Assembly (NCBI RefSeq): GCF_002029255.1
Contig: NZ_MZGT01000043.1
Span: forward strand, 1 to 50,842
Source: Clostridium chromiireducens
Lineage (GTDB): Bacteria; Bacillota; Clostridia; Clostridiales; Clostridiaceae
Reading direction: 5' to 3'
Length of the DNA stretch: 50,842 nucleotides
A program made the translations under genes and the position numbers. The notes under the pieces were generated by a model. That model was given only the letters and a program-made list of their open reading frames with translations. It was not told the DNA's origin and did no database searches. The stretch's first letter is position 1. Each line of letters opens with the position of its first letter. Positions 27,901-34,839 of the stretch are shown here, piece by piece.

Positions 27901-28398
27901 TCAAGGATATCACAAACACAATATTTTCAAGGTATACCTACATTAAATTTTATCGGAAACAGTTTGATTACTAAGCACGGATTATTTAATGGGAGTACTG
28001 TAACAGATAATACGGCTCCAGTAGATGTAGTTGCTTCTATGAATTATACTTTTGGATTCGTGATAGATGTGAAAGGTTCTATAAATAATTTTACGCTTAA
28101 GTGTATACCTAATAACGTAAATATTGATAGTGATAATATATGTATATATGAGCTAGATGAAAATGAAAATGTTATTATATCCTCTAAAAAAATCATCAGC
28201 GGTACAAAAAATGACAATATAATAACTGTAAACTTAATAAACAATTCTCAATCGTTGCTTGATTCAGGTAAGAAGTATGCAGTGATATATAAGGTAAATA
28301 GTGTCAATGGTGATGCTGCCTTGACAGCGCAACTTGATACCGGGGACTATAGGAATTTAAAATTAAAGTTAAAAACAAATCTGCCAGAATTATTTTAA
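24946..28398 (+). CDS. Secreted vWA-PA14 protein, probable pilus tip adhesin
   Basis: 1150 aa. A signal peptide (basic start, hydrophobic 14-30, likely cut after VNA) and no prepilin motif. The vWA domain starts near residue 78 with MIDAS LDVSGSM; after an insert it resumes (KIGIVTYSD, GGTNTGEG, LMSDGIP). The insert (about 96-185) has two copies of C-x2-C-x10-H-x8-H and a C-x2-H-x5-H, apparently metal knuckles. A PA14-like domain is near 680-780 (GNYYFKAYSDDGFYG), followed by beta-sandwich repeats to the end. No LPxTG or C-terminal membrane anchor is seen. ATG 24946 after AGGGGGGAG. The nearest functional parallel is PilY1, also a vWA protein coded beside minor pilins. Confidence 0.85.
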   Translation: MKIKMKYNKKYGILSFIMVITFILNTILALRVNATVNPPQINVNVSLTPNPAQKGQPITVRGTITPQQFETDIPNKEIVLVLDVSGSMKDEVTNLCDNTGDYYCDDCRKYLDETPEEHKNEQPYINHTVTSYWWGKNYYYCNDCREWIDEDQQTHRNAKPYFKHNIRKTTYCSEHNKNGAHKSTKIYELKKAAKNFVDKMKNVPNLKIGIVTYSDTADIEKASINNNDTALIPAAYVDQLNEIIDDLNADGGTNTGEGLRKATYLLSKSNQNDSTANKTVILMSDGIPTFYTKINNSNNNYYLNTDTETTGTISDSGDGKADTSDFKDLKYAKAIGEIIKNKGYNAFCIGYGMNNDGVDRMRQIQGSMTGKNMNDTSTTDQQKGFYPTSDGSIEGVFGTIADQIIDTYTITNVKFNLNLPSEFQLDGGGNIVSVDNITYRKVSQTGNKIIYNAQPVPFSFTLNATRAGTYTLFNDSTLTYQFNGTPITNDNINSINITITDTTTATSDKVTMKVSDSSGTINKIYDSTVNTSNYVIDNNGEVYKLYGKANVSMNVANSQATDLKYRFVKEGQESSESDWQYIALTGDVDTAHPGYLTQMPYDVSHMPLMSNDAMWSNRNEVYKTPFADKTGLISTGVTSANAEYVTSENVRNKDGNIITRWVPKTLFVNNQYVEAYASGYKESRKTWGYIKVNQTGNYYFKAYSDDGFYGTITVNGELKVLGDSFEPRGVSDSGLTDTNAIALVKDVYYPIYLEYFNWGGSAAFRIESSLGNKNNYQLIGSSSSNCTLYPSKSDSPIETGNNIFMGATTVNFKTEPGIYTIEYALLKEKSASTTSQTEYDEISTGSFGKFEVEERFNELSKSFSKNPIEKGEHFNINYTLTPKPIKLTDLYKGNDSSNKPSSLYVKNVILTDELPQGLVLAETTNSTSINKVADIEYKYNSQSDKYEANEYTFNVSVKPKDSNVDSVSFNESGQIDYRDISLKDDSRISQTQYFQGIPTLNFIGNSLITKHGLFNGSTVTDNTAPVDVVASMNYTFGFVIDVKGSINNFTLKCIPNNVNIDSDNICIYELDENENVIISSKKIISGTKNDNIITVNLINNSQSLLDSGKKYAVIYKVNSVNGDAALTAQLDTGDYRNLKLKLKTNLPELF

Positions 28399-28442
28399 AT
28401 CGGTTGATTTATATTATAATATATAACCCAATTAATTAATGG

Positions 28443-28477
28443 ATTCCTCACAGGGGTGTTAGTGCCTTGTACGGAAT
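28443..28477 (+). promoter_or_regulatory. Leader stem-loop with pseudoknot potential
   Basis: ATTCC (28443-28447) pairs with GGAAT (28473-28477) and ACAGGG (28450-28455) with CCTTGT (28465-28470), separated by a symmetric 2x2 internal loop. The 9-nt loop contains TTAGTG (28459-28464), perfectly complementary to CACTAA at 28495-28500, part of the left arm of the following terminator. This is the layout of an H-type pseudoknot attenuator. I do not recognise a known riboswitch class. Confidence 0.55.
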
Positions 28478-28491
28478 TGTAAACAAAAGCA

Positions 28492-28522
28492 CTCCACTAA
28501 ATTAAGATTTGGTGGAGTTTTT
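28492..28522 (+). terminator. Intrinsic terminator before the ligase gene
   Basis: CTCCACTAAA (28492-28501) pairs with TTTGGTGGAG (28508-28517), then TTTTT. It can end the pilus transcript after the vWA gene, or act as the regulated half of a leader for the next gene. Confidence 0.88.
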
Positions 28523-28636
28523 GCTTGAGAAATGTTAATGCCGATGGGATGATGTGAGAGATGACAATAATATTAAAGTTCAATAACGTGAATCTTAGAG
28601 TATTTACTGGATATCAAATGGAAAGGTGGTTTCAAG

Positions 28637-30076
28637 TTGAAATCAATAACTAATATATCAGAAAAGATAAAGCATACATACAATGATATACACCGAATGA
28701 CCAAGATTAGTGAGCTTATTGACTATATTTCTATACAGTCAATTGAAAAGGTAGCTGCTATATTGCTTGTGATATGGACATTATCGCCTATTATTATAAT
28801 GTTTTCATATAATTCTATGCAAGGTATAGAGCCGTATCTTTTCTTAATATTAAAACATATATATTGGTGCCAGATTCTTCAGACAATTGGATTTCTTGGA
28901 TGTATATTAAATATTATTGTATTTTCTAAAAGTATTTTAAATGCGAAAAGGGAAAGTGTTTCTATAAAACAGTATCTGAAGGATAATATATTTTTGTTAT
29001 TTTTAGTTCTGATGCTTTTTTGGAGTATCTTTTCATGTCTAGCATCAGATAATTTAGAAATTGCCTTTAACGGAACGCTATATCGTAAAGAAGGACTTGT
29101 TACTTATTTTACTTACTTTGGTATTTTTGGTTGTGGTTATATTCTTAGGAATAAACGATTTATACGATATATTCTTGAAGTTTTTACACTATCTTCAGCT
29201 GTATTATCATTACTTATGCTTATTAATTCAGAAACCTTAAATAAGTTATTTGGTTTTACAGTTCATTCAACTGTTTTTTTACAGTTTAATCATTTTGGCT
29301 ATTATCTATGTATGTCGACAATGTGTGTATTACTGTTATTCCAGATAGATAAAAAGTCAAAACTAAGAAGGGTATTTAGGATTACATCGTTCTCTATAAT
29401 TGCAGCAGCTTTGATGGAAAATGGATCTTTAGGTCCTTACCTTGCTGTAGTAGCAGGATTGTTGTGTAGTGTAATTCTTACAATATGGATTAATAAACTA
29501 TTTTTGAAAAGAACACTTTTATTAGTTGGAGTATTTATCATTGTAACAATAGCTATGAATATCTATAATGGACATCTTTACAAAGATATTTGGACGCTGG
29601 GGGGAGATGTATCTAAGGTAATGAGGGAATCGTCTGATGTAGATAGTGCTGGAACAGGGAGATGGATACTTTGGAGGAATGGAGTAAGATTTATTTCTGA
29701 AAAGCCATTGTTCGGCTATGGACCAGATAACCTTGGTGAGCAATATGCAAAGGCTAATGTTGGGACAGATAGAGCACACAACGAAATTATTCAATTTGCT
29801 GCAAGCCTTGGTATTCCAGCAGCGATTTTCTATATTATAGCAATGGTTAATTATTTTATAGGTTTCCTAAGGATCAGAAAGAAGGTTTCCACGATTGAAA
29901 TTGGTATGTTTTGTACGGTAGTAGCTTATTTGGTTTCATCTATGTTTGGAAATACAATGTATTATACAAGCCCATTTTTCTTTATGCTTTTGGGAATATC
30001 GAGTGGTATGGAAAAATCACTTAAAAATAAAAATCTAACTGTTTTAGAAGAAGACATAATAAAAGTAGTGAGCTAG
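28637..30076 (+). CDS. O-antigen ligase/Wzy-family membrane protein
   Basis: 479 aa with about ten to eleven transmembrane segments and the Wzy_C pattern: a large extracytoplasmic loop with R-W near 330-360 and RAHNEIIQFAASLGIPAAIFY near residue 380. The family includes O-antigen ligases, polymerases and pilin O-oligosaccharyltransferases (PglL/TfpO), which act on lipid-linked glycans outside the membrane. TTG start 28637 after GAAAGGTGG. Its position directly behind the pilus operon makes pilin or adhesin glycosylation attractive, but no glycan-synthesis genes adjoin it; a wall polysaccharide role is equally open. Confidence 0.85.
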   Translation: MKSITNISEKIKHTYNDIHRMTKISELIDYISIQSIEKVAAILLVIWTLSPIIIMFSYNSMQGIEPYLFLILKHIYWCQILQTIGFLGCILNIIVFSKSILNAKRESVSIKQYLKDNIFLLFLVLMLFWSIFSCLASDNLEIAFNGTLYRKEGLVTYFTYFGIFGCGYILRNKRFIRYILEVFTLSSAVLSLLMLINSETLNKLFGFTVHSTVFLQFNHFGYYLCMSTMCVLLLFQIDKKSKLRRVFRITSFSIIAAALMENGSLGPYLAVVAGLLCSVILTIWINKLFLKRTLLLVGVFIIVTIAMNIYNGHLYKDIWTLGGDVSKVMRESSDVDSAGTGRWILWRNGVRFISEKPLFGYGPDNLGEQYAKANVGTDRAHNEIIQFAASLGIPAAIFYIIAMVNYFIGFLRIRKKVSTIEIGMFCTVVAYLVSSMFGNTMYYTSPFFFMLLGISSGMEKSLKNKNLTVLEEDIIKVVS

Positions 30077-30234
30077 TACAAGAGACTTAATGTAATTATT
30101 AAAAAATATTAGAATTTAAATATGAGGTTAATATTAAAGCTATGATTAAAATAGCTAGAGTTGAAGTGAATAATAAAATAAAAAAACTTTTGAATGGCTT
30201 TTAATACGAAGAACATTTTTAATAAAATCTTAAT
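30077..30234. other. Intergenic DNA after the ligase gene
   Basis: AT-rich with no ORF and no clear terminator. Confidence 0.3.
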
Positions 30235-30262
30235 TTTACTTTGTCGATTAATAATGTATAAT
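30235..30262 (+). promoter_or_regulatory. Likely promoter of the dedA unit
   Basis: TTTACT (30235-30240) and TATAAT (30257-30262) with a 16-bp spacer, placed so that transcription would begin at the hairpin-rich segment from 30266. Confidence 0.55.
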
Positions 30263-30265
30263 AAC

Positions 30266-30405
30266 CATATATGATAAAGTTTCACTTATCCAGGAGCGTG
30301 CAGCCGTTATCTCCCACTTAGGCAGACATCTCAAATCTGTGATTTGATGATGGTCGCTTACTCTGTGAGTACTCATCTGACTTTAGGAAGAGGAGTTTCA
30401 TATAT
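30266..30405 (+). ncRNA. Structured leader or RNA element before dedA
   Basis: A segment clearly richer in G+C than its surroundings. Outer ends ATATATGA and TCATATAT are inverted. Inside are two clean hairpins with the same TGT loop: TCAAATC-TGT-GATTTGA (30331-30347) and TACTC-TGT-GAGTA (about 30359-30371). GACATC before and GATGGTC after the first hairpin extend its stem. No ORF fits. I do not recognise a known riboswitch; it could be an unclassified structured RNA or a hairpin-type repeat. Confidence 0.5.
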
Positions 30406-30477
30406 TGTGGGAGTGTTACGTATGCTAGCTATCGGATTAAGATATTAGCGTAATAATTTATATATGGGAGGAAATAA

Positions 30478-31131
30478 ATGAGTACACTTAGTTATCTAAT
30501 AGATATATTTTTACACCTTGATAGGTACTTAGGCATGGTGATAAATAATTATGGCACTGAAACGTATTTAATACTGTTTGCAATAATTTTTTTAGAAACA
30601 GGTCTAGTAGTGACACCATTTTTGCCAGGAGATTCTTTAATATTTGCTGCTGCGGCTTTCGCGGCTATGGGTATGCTTAACATATACATATTAATCGGAA
30701 TTTTGATTGTAGCAGCAATTTTAGGAGATACGGCAAACTATGAAATAGGAAGAATTTTTGGAGAAAAACTTATTAAGCTGCGTGGTGGAAAACTAATAAA
30801 GAAAGAACACCTTGATAAAACTAATAGGTTCTATGAAAAGCATGGTGGAAAGACAATAATCTTTGCGAGATTTATTCCAATAGTTCGTACCCTGGCACCA
30901 TTTGTAGCTGGAATAGGAAAGATGCAGTATAGACATTTTATTTCCTTTAATGCAATCGGTGGAATTGTGTGGGTATTGGGAGTATCTGCTTTAGGATATT
31001 TCTTTGGAGCTATTCCAATAATTAAAAATAATTTTGAATTTGTAATTATAGCAATAATTTTAATCTCGGTATTGCCAGTAGTTATTGAATTCTTAAAAAG
31101 TAAAACAAAAAAAGCTAATCAAACAGTGTAA
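30478..31131 (+). CDS. DedA-family membrane protein
   Basis: 217 aa, a typical bacterial DedA/SNARE-associated (VTT) protein. Family marks are FLETGLVVTPFLPGDSLIFAAA, GDTANYEIGR and the FARFIPIVRTLAPFVAGIGKM segment with its conserved arginines. About four to six membrane segments including re-entrant loops. Members flip lipids such as undecaprenyl phosphate or phosphatidylethanolamine and support membrane homeostasis; the substrate here is unassigned. ATG 30478 after GGGAGG. It is transcribed alone behind a structured leader. Confidence 0.95.
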   Translation: MSTLSYLIDIFLHLDRYLGMVINNYGTETYLILFAIIFLETGLVVTPFLPGDSLIFAAAAFAAMGMLNIYILIGILIVAAILGDTANYEIGRIFGEKLIKLRGGKLIKKEHLDKTNRFYEKHGGKTIIFARFIPIVRTLAPFVAGIGKMQYRHFISFNAIGGIVWVLGVSALGYFFGAIPIIKNNFEFVIIAIILISVLPVVIEFLKSKTKKANQTV

Positions 31132-31134
31132 ATG

Positions 31135-31180
31135 ATGCCTGACTAAGGAGAAAAGCTAATATAACTTCTTAGTTAGGCAT
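31135..31180 (+). terminator. Hairpin after dedA
   Basis: ATGCCTGACTAAG (31135-31147) pairs with CTTAGTTAGGCAT (31168-31180), 13 bp with one G-U and a 20-nt loop. The T-run after it is poor (TTAAATTT), so termination may be partial. Confidence 0.65.
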
Positions 31181-31339
31181 TTAAATTTGAGGTTAAGTAT
31201 ATAGCTTCGAATTAAAATACTTAATTAAGTTTTTTGTTTGAAGACATTAATTTGTAGTATATAATAAATAAAGATAAATTGAATCAATAGTATAAAAGTT
31301 GAATTTTGGATAGATTATACATAAAGTCATGAGGGATAA

Positions 31340-31552
31340 AATGATTCAGACTATGCTAAATGTTTTGATACTAGTAATCGAAAACAATTGAAATTAGTTG
31401 ATTATTGCTCATTAAATTTAAATATTGACTATAAAACAATAATAGATAAATATTCAAAATATATTTCTCAAAAAAGGTATGATTTTATCCTAGCTTTATT
31501 AAAAGAGAGAATAGAGGTGGTGAAGAAATGTTGCTCCCTAAATCAAAGATAG
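31340..31552 (+). pseudogene. Open 71-codon frame without start, possibly frameshifted
   Basis: An uninterrupted frame reading DYAKCFDTSNRKQL... to ...ALLKERIEVVKK with protein-like composition, but no ATG, GTG or usable TTG at its head. A good ribosome binding site (GAGGGA, 31331-31336) and ATG 31341 stand one base out of frame; from that ATG the reading stops after 16 codons. A 1-base indel near the start would join them. It overlaps the start of the next gene by 25 nt. It may be a broken small partner gene or a sequence error. Confidence 0.4.
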
Positions 31553-31992
31553 AAACTGTTGAACTTATGAATGAAGAGTATTATTTAGGAGATTTATCTT
31601 ATGATTTGATTTCAGAAGAATATAGTTTTAAAAGAAATGAAGATATTGATGATTTAAAACTATACCCAGCAGAGTTTTATGGATTATTTAATAGAAAAAT
31701 TAGAGTAGTTCCAAGTGACGTCATAAGAGAATTTATAGTTGATAGAATAATTCCTTATAATAGAATGAATCTAGATTGTTATCTTGAATATTATAATCTA
31801 GATTTTTGGGATGAATGGGAAGTGTTTTTAGCCGCAAAAGGAATGTGCTTTCTGGATACCTTTTGGATAAGAAGAAATAACGAGGAAAGCTACAAAAAAC
31901 ATATAAGATTCACCAATTCTGTAAGAGATGATCTACTCACAGAAGAATATTTTATTAAGAAAAAGTTTAGTAAGATTAGTAGTAGAAAATAG
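31528..31992 (+). CDS. Unknown 154-aa acidic protein
   Basis: Not recognised with certainty. ATG 31528 after GAGGTGG, overlapping the end of the small frame at 31340-31552. It is acidic and rich in Tyr, Phe and Asp. A central segment (residues about 85-120, with DFWDEWEVFLAAKGMCFLDTFWI) recalls the LNDTFWVK segment of clostridial and phage proteins found with HipA-like kinases. No membrane segment or signal. If the likeness is right, this and the preceding frame are the remains of a small accessory module; I hold that weakly. Confidence 0.7.
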   Translation: MLLPKSKIETVELMNEEYYLGDLSYDLISEEYSFKRNEDIDDLKLYPAEFYGLFNRKIRVVPSDVIREFIVDRIIPYNRMNLDCYLEYYNLDFWDEWEVFLAAKGMCFLDTFWIRRNNEESYKKHIRFTNSVRDDLLTEEYFIKKKFSKISSRK

Positions 31993-32152
31993 AAAACTAA
32001 TAAAATATAAGTAATCTTATTTTAAGTAAGTAGTCTATAGGATAGAATAAAAAAACAAAGAAGTTGAAATAACTTACTAAAATATGAATATAATGATTTT
32101 TATATGACAATACTTCTAAGAATAATAAAATATTACTGGAGGTAATCATATA

Positions 32153-32809
32153 ATGACTAAAAAACTAATGCCATTAATAGTAATACTGTGTATATTTGCA
32201 GCTGTGCTATTGCCTGCCACATTTTACAAAATCGAAAAATCAACAACTTCATCAACTGAAAGTAAAAACAAAAATATTAATACTGATATTTCCACAGAAT
32301 CTGCTGATACCACTAGGCAAATAAAGACAGATTCTAAAAATGAAAGTTCAAATAAGAGTGTACCCAATATGGTAGCAAATGACACGCAAGTTGTTAAGGA
32401 GCAAAAGACTAACAGTGAAAATAGAAAAACTGATATTGATACATCTAACTATTTGAGAAGCTTACAGTGCATTAGTTATAAATTGAAATCAGGAGAAACT
32501 TTAACGGATATTGCTAGAAAATATGAAAGTACTTGCAATTTAAACAGTACAATTAAGATGATAAAATCAATCAATAAAATTGAAGATGCAAATACTATAG
32601 ATTCCAAAACTGTTTTGAATATACCAGAAAGCACAATTAGAACTGGAAAAATGTATACTGTAGTTGAAGGTGATACGTGGTATAAAGTAGCTAATGAAAA
32701 TTATCCCCAATATACAGCTGAATCCGTAATGAAGCTCTTGGTATATATAAATAATTTGCCCAATAATGATTTACCTCTAGGAGAAAGAATTTTTTTACCA
32801 GCTATATAG
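32153..32809 (+). CDS. Membrane-anchored LysM protein
   Basis: 218 aa. An N-terminal hydrophobic helix (about residues 5-24) acts as anchor or signal, then a Ser/Asn/Lys/Thr-rich linker (30-100) and two LysM-like units (about 103-160 and 164-217), the second with YTVVEGDTWYKVANENYP. LysM binds the glycan of peptidoglycan, so the protein should sit in the wall. No catalytic domain is present. ATG 32153 after GGAGGT. It stands alone between unrelated genes. In Clostridium such LysM proteins occur in wall turnover and spore-coat assembly; neither is indicated specifically. Confidence 0.82.
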   Translation: MTKKLMPLIVILCIFAAVLLPATFYKIEKSTTSSTESKNKNINTDISTESADTTRQIKTDSKNESSNKSVPNMVANDTQVVKEQKTNSENRKTDIDTSNYLRSLQCISYKLKSGETLTDIARKYESTCNLNSTIKMIKSINKIEDANTIDSKTVLNIPESTIRTGKMYTVVEGDTWYKVANENYPQYTAESVMKLLVYINNLPNNDLPLGERIFLPAI

Positions 32810-32976
32810 AAAAGAACATTATTTAAGTGTATTTGTTATAAACTATAATCAAATATTTAGCAGTGTCCTTTGAATATCCTTATTTCAAGCAGAAAATATA
32901 TAAGGCATAGTTGTTTAGAGGATTTGGGTGTTAAATAAGTGATTATTTAAATATTAATACTAAGGCATGTAATATA

Positions 32977-33031
32977 AATTTTAAGATATGGTTAGGTCTT
33001 AGTTATAGATCAACAATCACATCTTAAAATT
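32977..33031. repeat. Inverted repeat beside the long hairpin
   Basis: AATTTTAAGAT (32977-32987) and ATCTTAAAATT (33021-33031) are perfect 11-bp arms, with flanking bases also partly pairing. No T-run follows. Confidence 0.55.
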
Positions 33032-33042
33032 ATACATTATCA

Positions 33043-33230
33043 GAAAGAAGGATACACTTTTGTGGAGTGTTGCATTGAGAATATGGCTTTGGGAATTTCT
33101 TCATTAGAAGTTGTTCCATTCTTGCTTGTCCTTAGGAACTAAGGAGCATGCAGGAATGGGCACAACTTCTAATGTTAGAAATTCAAAGCTATATTTTCTA
33201 GCAACCGGAACAAAAGTGTATCCTTCTTTC
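33043..33230. repeat. Long hairpin element (about 188 bp) with 21-bp perfect ends
   Basis: The ends 33043-33063 and 33210-33230 are perfect 21-bp inverted repeats (ending ACACTTTTGT / ACAAAAGTGT). Inside, CATTAGAAGTTGT pairs with ACAACTTCTAATG and further blocks pair down to a tip TCCTTAG-GAA-CTAAGGA (33129-33145). There is no ORF. It lies between the convergent LysM and lysC genes and has no T-run on either side, so it is not an ordinary terminator. It could be a non-autonomous hairpin repeat or the precursor of a structured RNA. Confidence 0.75.
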
Positions 33231-33244
33231 GGTTGTATATATTT

Positions 33245-34558
33245 TTAGTTAAATGCGTTATATATTGCAGCTATTCCTTTTTCAAAGTCATCATTTTCAA
33301 CACCAACTAAAATATTCATTTCACTAGAACCTTGATCGATCATTCTAATGTTGATTTCAGCTGTTGAAAGAGCTGTAAATATCTTAGCAGCAGTTCCTCT
33401 TTGTTTAGCCATTCCACGTCCAACAGTTGCTATCATAGCCATGTTTGGATGAATTTCTATACTGTCAGGATTGCATGCTCTTTTTATTTCTTCAACAACA
33501 ACTTCTTTTTTATTCTTTAATTGTGAGTCTTGAATTACAAAACATACAGTATCTATTCCAGAAGGCATATTTTCAAATGAAATATTATGCTGTTCAAGTA
33601 TTGATAAAATTTTTCTACAGAAACCAAGTTCTGAATTCATTGATGCTTTAGCTATTGAGATTACTGTGAAATCTTTTTTACCAGCTATACCTGTTACCGT
33701 TGTTGGCTTCATTGAACCATCTGTATCTTTTACGATAAAAGTACCTTCATCTTGAGGTCTGTTTGTATTTTTTATATTTATTGGAATTCCAACTTCTCTT
33801 ACTGGGAATATTGCATCTTCATGTAATACAGAAGCACCCATATAAGAAAGTTCTCTAAGTTCTGTATAAGTTATTTTGCTTATTGGTTTTGGATTATCTA
33901 TTATTCTAGGATCTGCCATTAAAAATCCTGAAACGTCCGTCCAATTTTCATAAAGATCAGCATTGATGCTTGCAGCAACTAAAGCTCCTGTTACGTCAGA
34001 ACCACCTCTTGAGAATGTGATTATATTACCGTCTTTATCTGCTCCATAAAATCCTGGAATTACTGCTTTAGATATCTTAGATAATTTAAAGTGTAGAGCT
34101 GAATTTGTTGCAGCAGTATCTAAAGAACTATCAGCATTAAAGATCATAACATCTTTAGCATCTATAAATTCGAAACCTAAATAGTTTGCAAGGATTAGTC
34201 CGTTTAGGTATTCACCTCTACTTGCGGCGTAGTCACTTGAAGCCCCTTCTTCAAGATCTTTTTTTATGATATCTAAGTGTTCATTAATATCAAAGTCTAA
34301 ATTTAAGTCATTAACAATACTGCAATATCTATCTCTTATATGATTAAAAACATCATCAAAAGATATCCCAGTAGAAACATGGGCATGACAAAGATATAGT
34401 AAGTCTGTTATTTTGGAATCTTTAGAATTTCTTTTTCCAGGTGCAGAAGGAACTACATATCTTCTTTCTTCATTAGAAAATATTATTTCCTTTACCTTTC
34501 TAAATTGACTAGCATCTGCTAGTGAGCTTCCACCAAATTTTGTTACAATAGTATTCAT
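33245..34558 (-). CDS. lysC: Aspartokinase
   Basis: Phosphorylates aspartate, the first step to lysine, threonine, methionine and diaminopimelate. I choose the start at 34558 (437 aa, MNTIVTKFGGSS) because GGGGG stands 8 nt upstream; the first ATG at 34573 overlaps that site. The N-terminal kinase has KFGGSS, the GFYGADKDG region and the TFSRGGSDVTGAL substrate loop; two ACT domains (about 290-437) confer feedback control. It is the class found in clostridia. It is the only minus-strand gene, convergent with the LysM gene and divergent from glnA. A structured leader lies at 34607-34659. Confidence 0.95.
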   Translation of the reverse strand: MNTIVTKFGGSSLADASQFRKVKEIIFSNEERRYVVPSAPGKRNSKDSKITDLLYLCHAHVSTGISFDDVFNHIRDRYCSIVNDLNLDFDINEHLDIIKKDLEEGASSDYAASRGEYLNGLILANYLGFEFIDAKDVMIFNADSSLDTAATNSALHFKLSKISKAVIPGFYGADKDGNIITFSRGGSDVTGALVAASINADLYENWTDVSGFLMADPRIIDNPKPISKITYTELRELSYMGASVLHEDAIFPVREVGIPINIKNTNRPQDEGTFIVKDTDGSMKPTTVTGIAGKKDFTVISIAKASMNSELGFCRKILSILEQHNISFENMPSGIDTVCFVIQDSQLKNKKEVVVEEIKRACNPDSIEIHPNMAMIATVGRGMAKQRGTAAKIFTALSTAEINIRMIDQGSSEMNILVGVENDDFEKGIAAIYNAFN

Positions 34559-34606
34559 AATAATAGCCCCCATATTTTCATATATTTTATAAAGTGAATC
34601 TTAGTT

Positions 34607-34659
34607 AAACTTATCTAGGGTCGTACCAATGTCACAGTGGCTTGACATCAGATAAATTT
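34607..34659 (-). promoter_or_regulatory. Structured leader of lysC
   Basis: On the minus strand AAATTTATCT (34659-34650) pairs with AGATAAGTTT (34616-34607), and inside it ATGTCA pairs with TGACAT around the loop AGCCACTG, leaving a 12-nt asymmetric bulge on the 3' side. It lies about 50-100 nt before the lysC start. The expected lysine-riboswitch core is not present and I do not recognise another class. Confidence 0.45.
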
Positions 34660-34804
34660 TACATCTTAGATTGTAGCAATTTATCAAAAAATGTTCAAGA
34701 GAATTATTGATAATAGAAATAATTAGTATTATTATTTCTAAAATATAGTATATTAAATATGTATAAATTGTGAAAGTTATGGGATAAGCACCAGAGAGAA
34801 ATTA

Positions 34805-34833
34805 TTGACACTAAAAGTATTAATATATATAAT
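34805..34833 (+). promoter_or_regulatory. Consensus sigma-A promoter with no gene
   Basis: TTGACA (34805-34810) and TATAAT (34828-34833) with exactly 17 bp between, a perfect match to consensus. The only thing downstream within 70 bp is an intrinsic terminator. Confidence 0.8.
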
Positions 34834-34839
34834 TAATGT

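Noticed and set aside
30266..30405. T-box or cobalamin riboswitch before dedA
   Set aside because: No T-box TGG sequence or specifier loop layout and no cobalamin core was found; the gene also gives no metabolic reason.
34559..34800. Lysine riboswitch before aspartokinase
   Set aside because: The conserved five-helix junction sequence is not present and the leader is too short for it.
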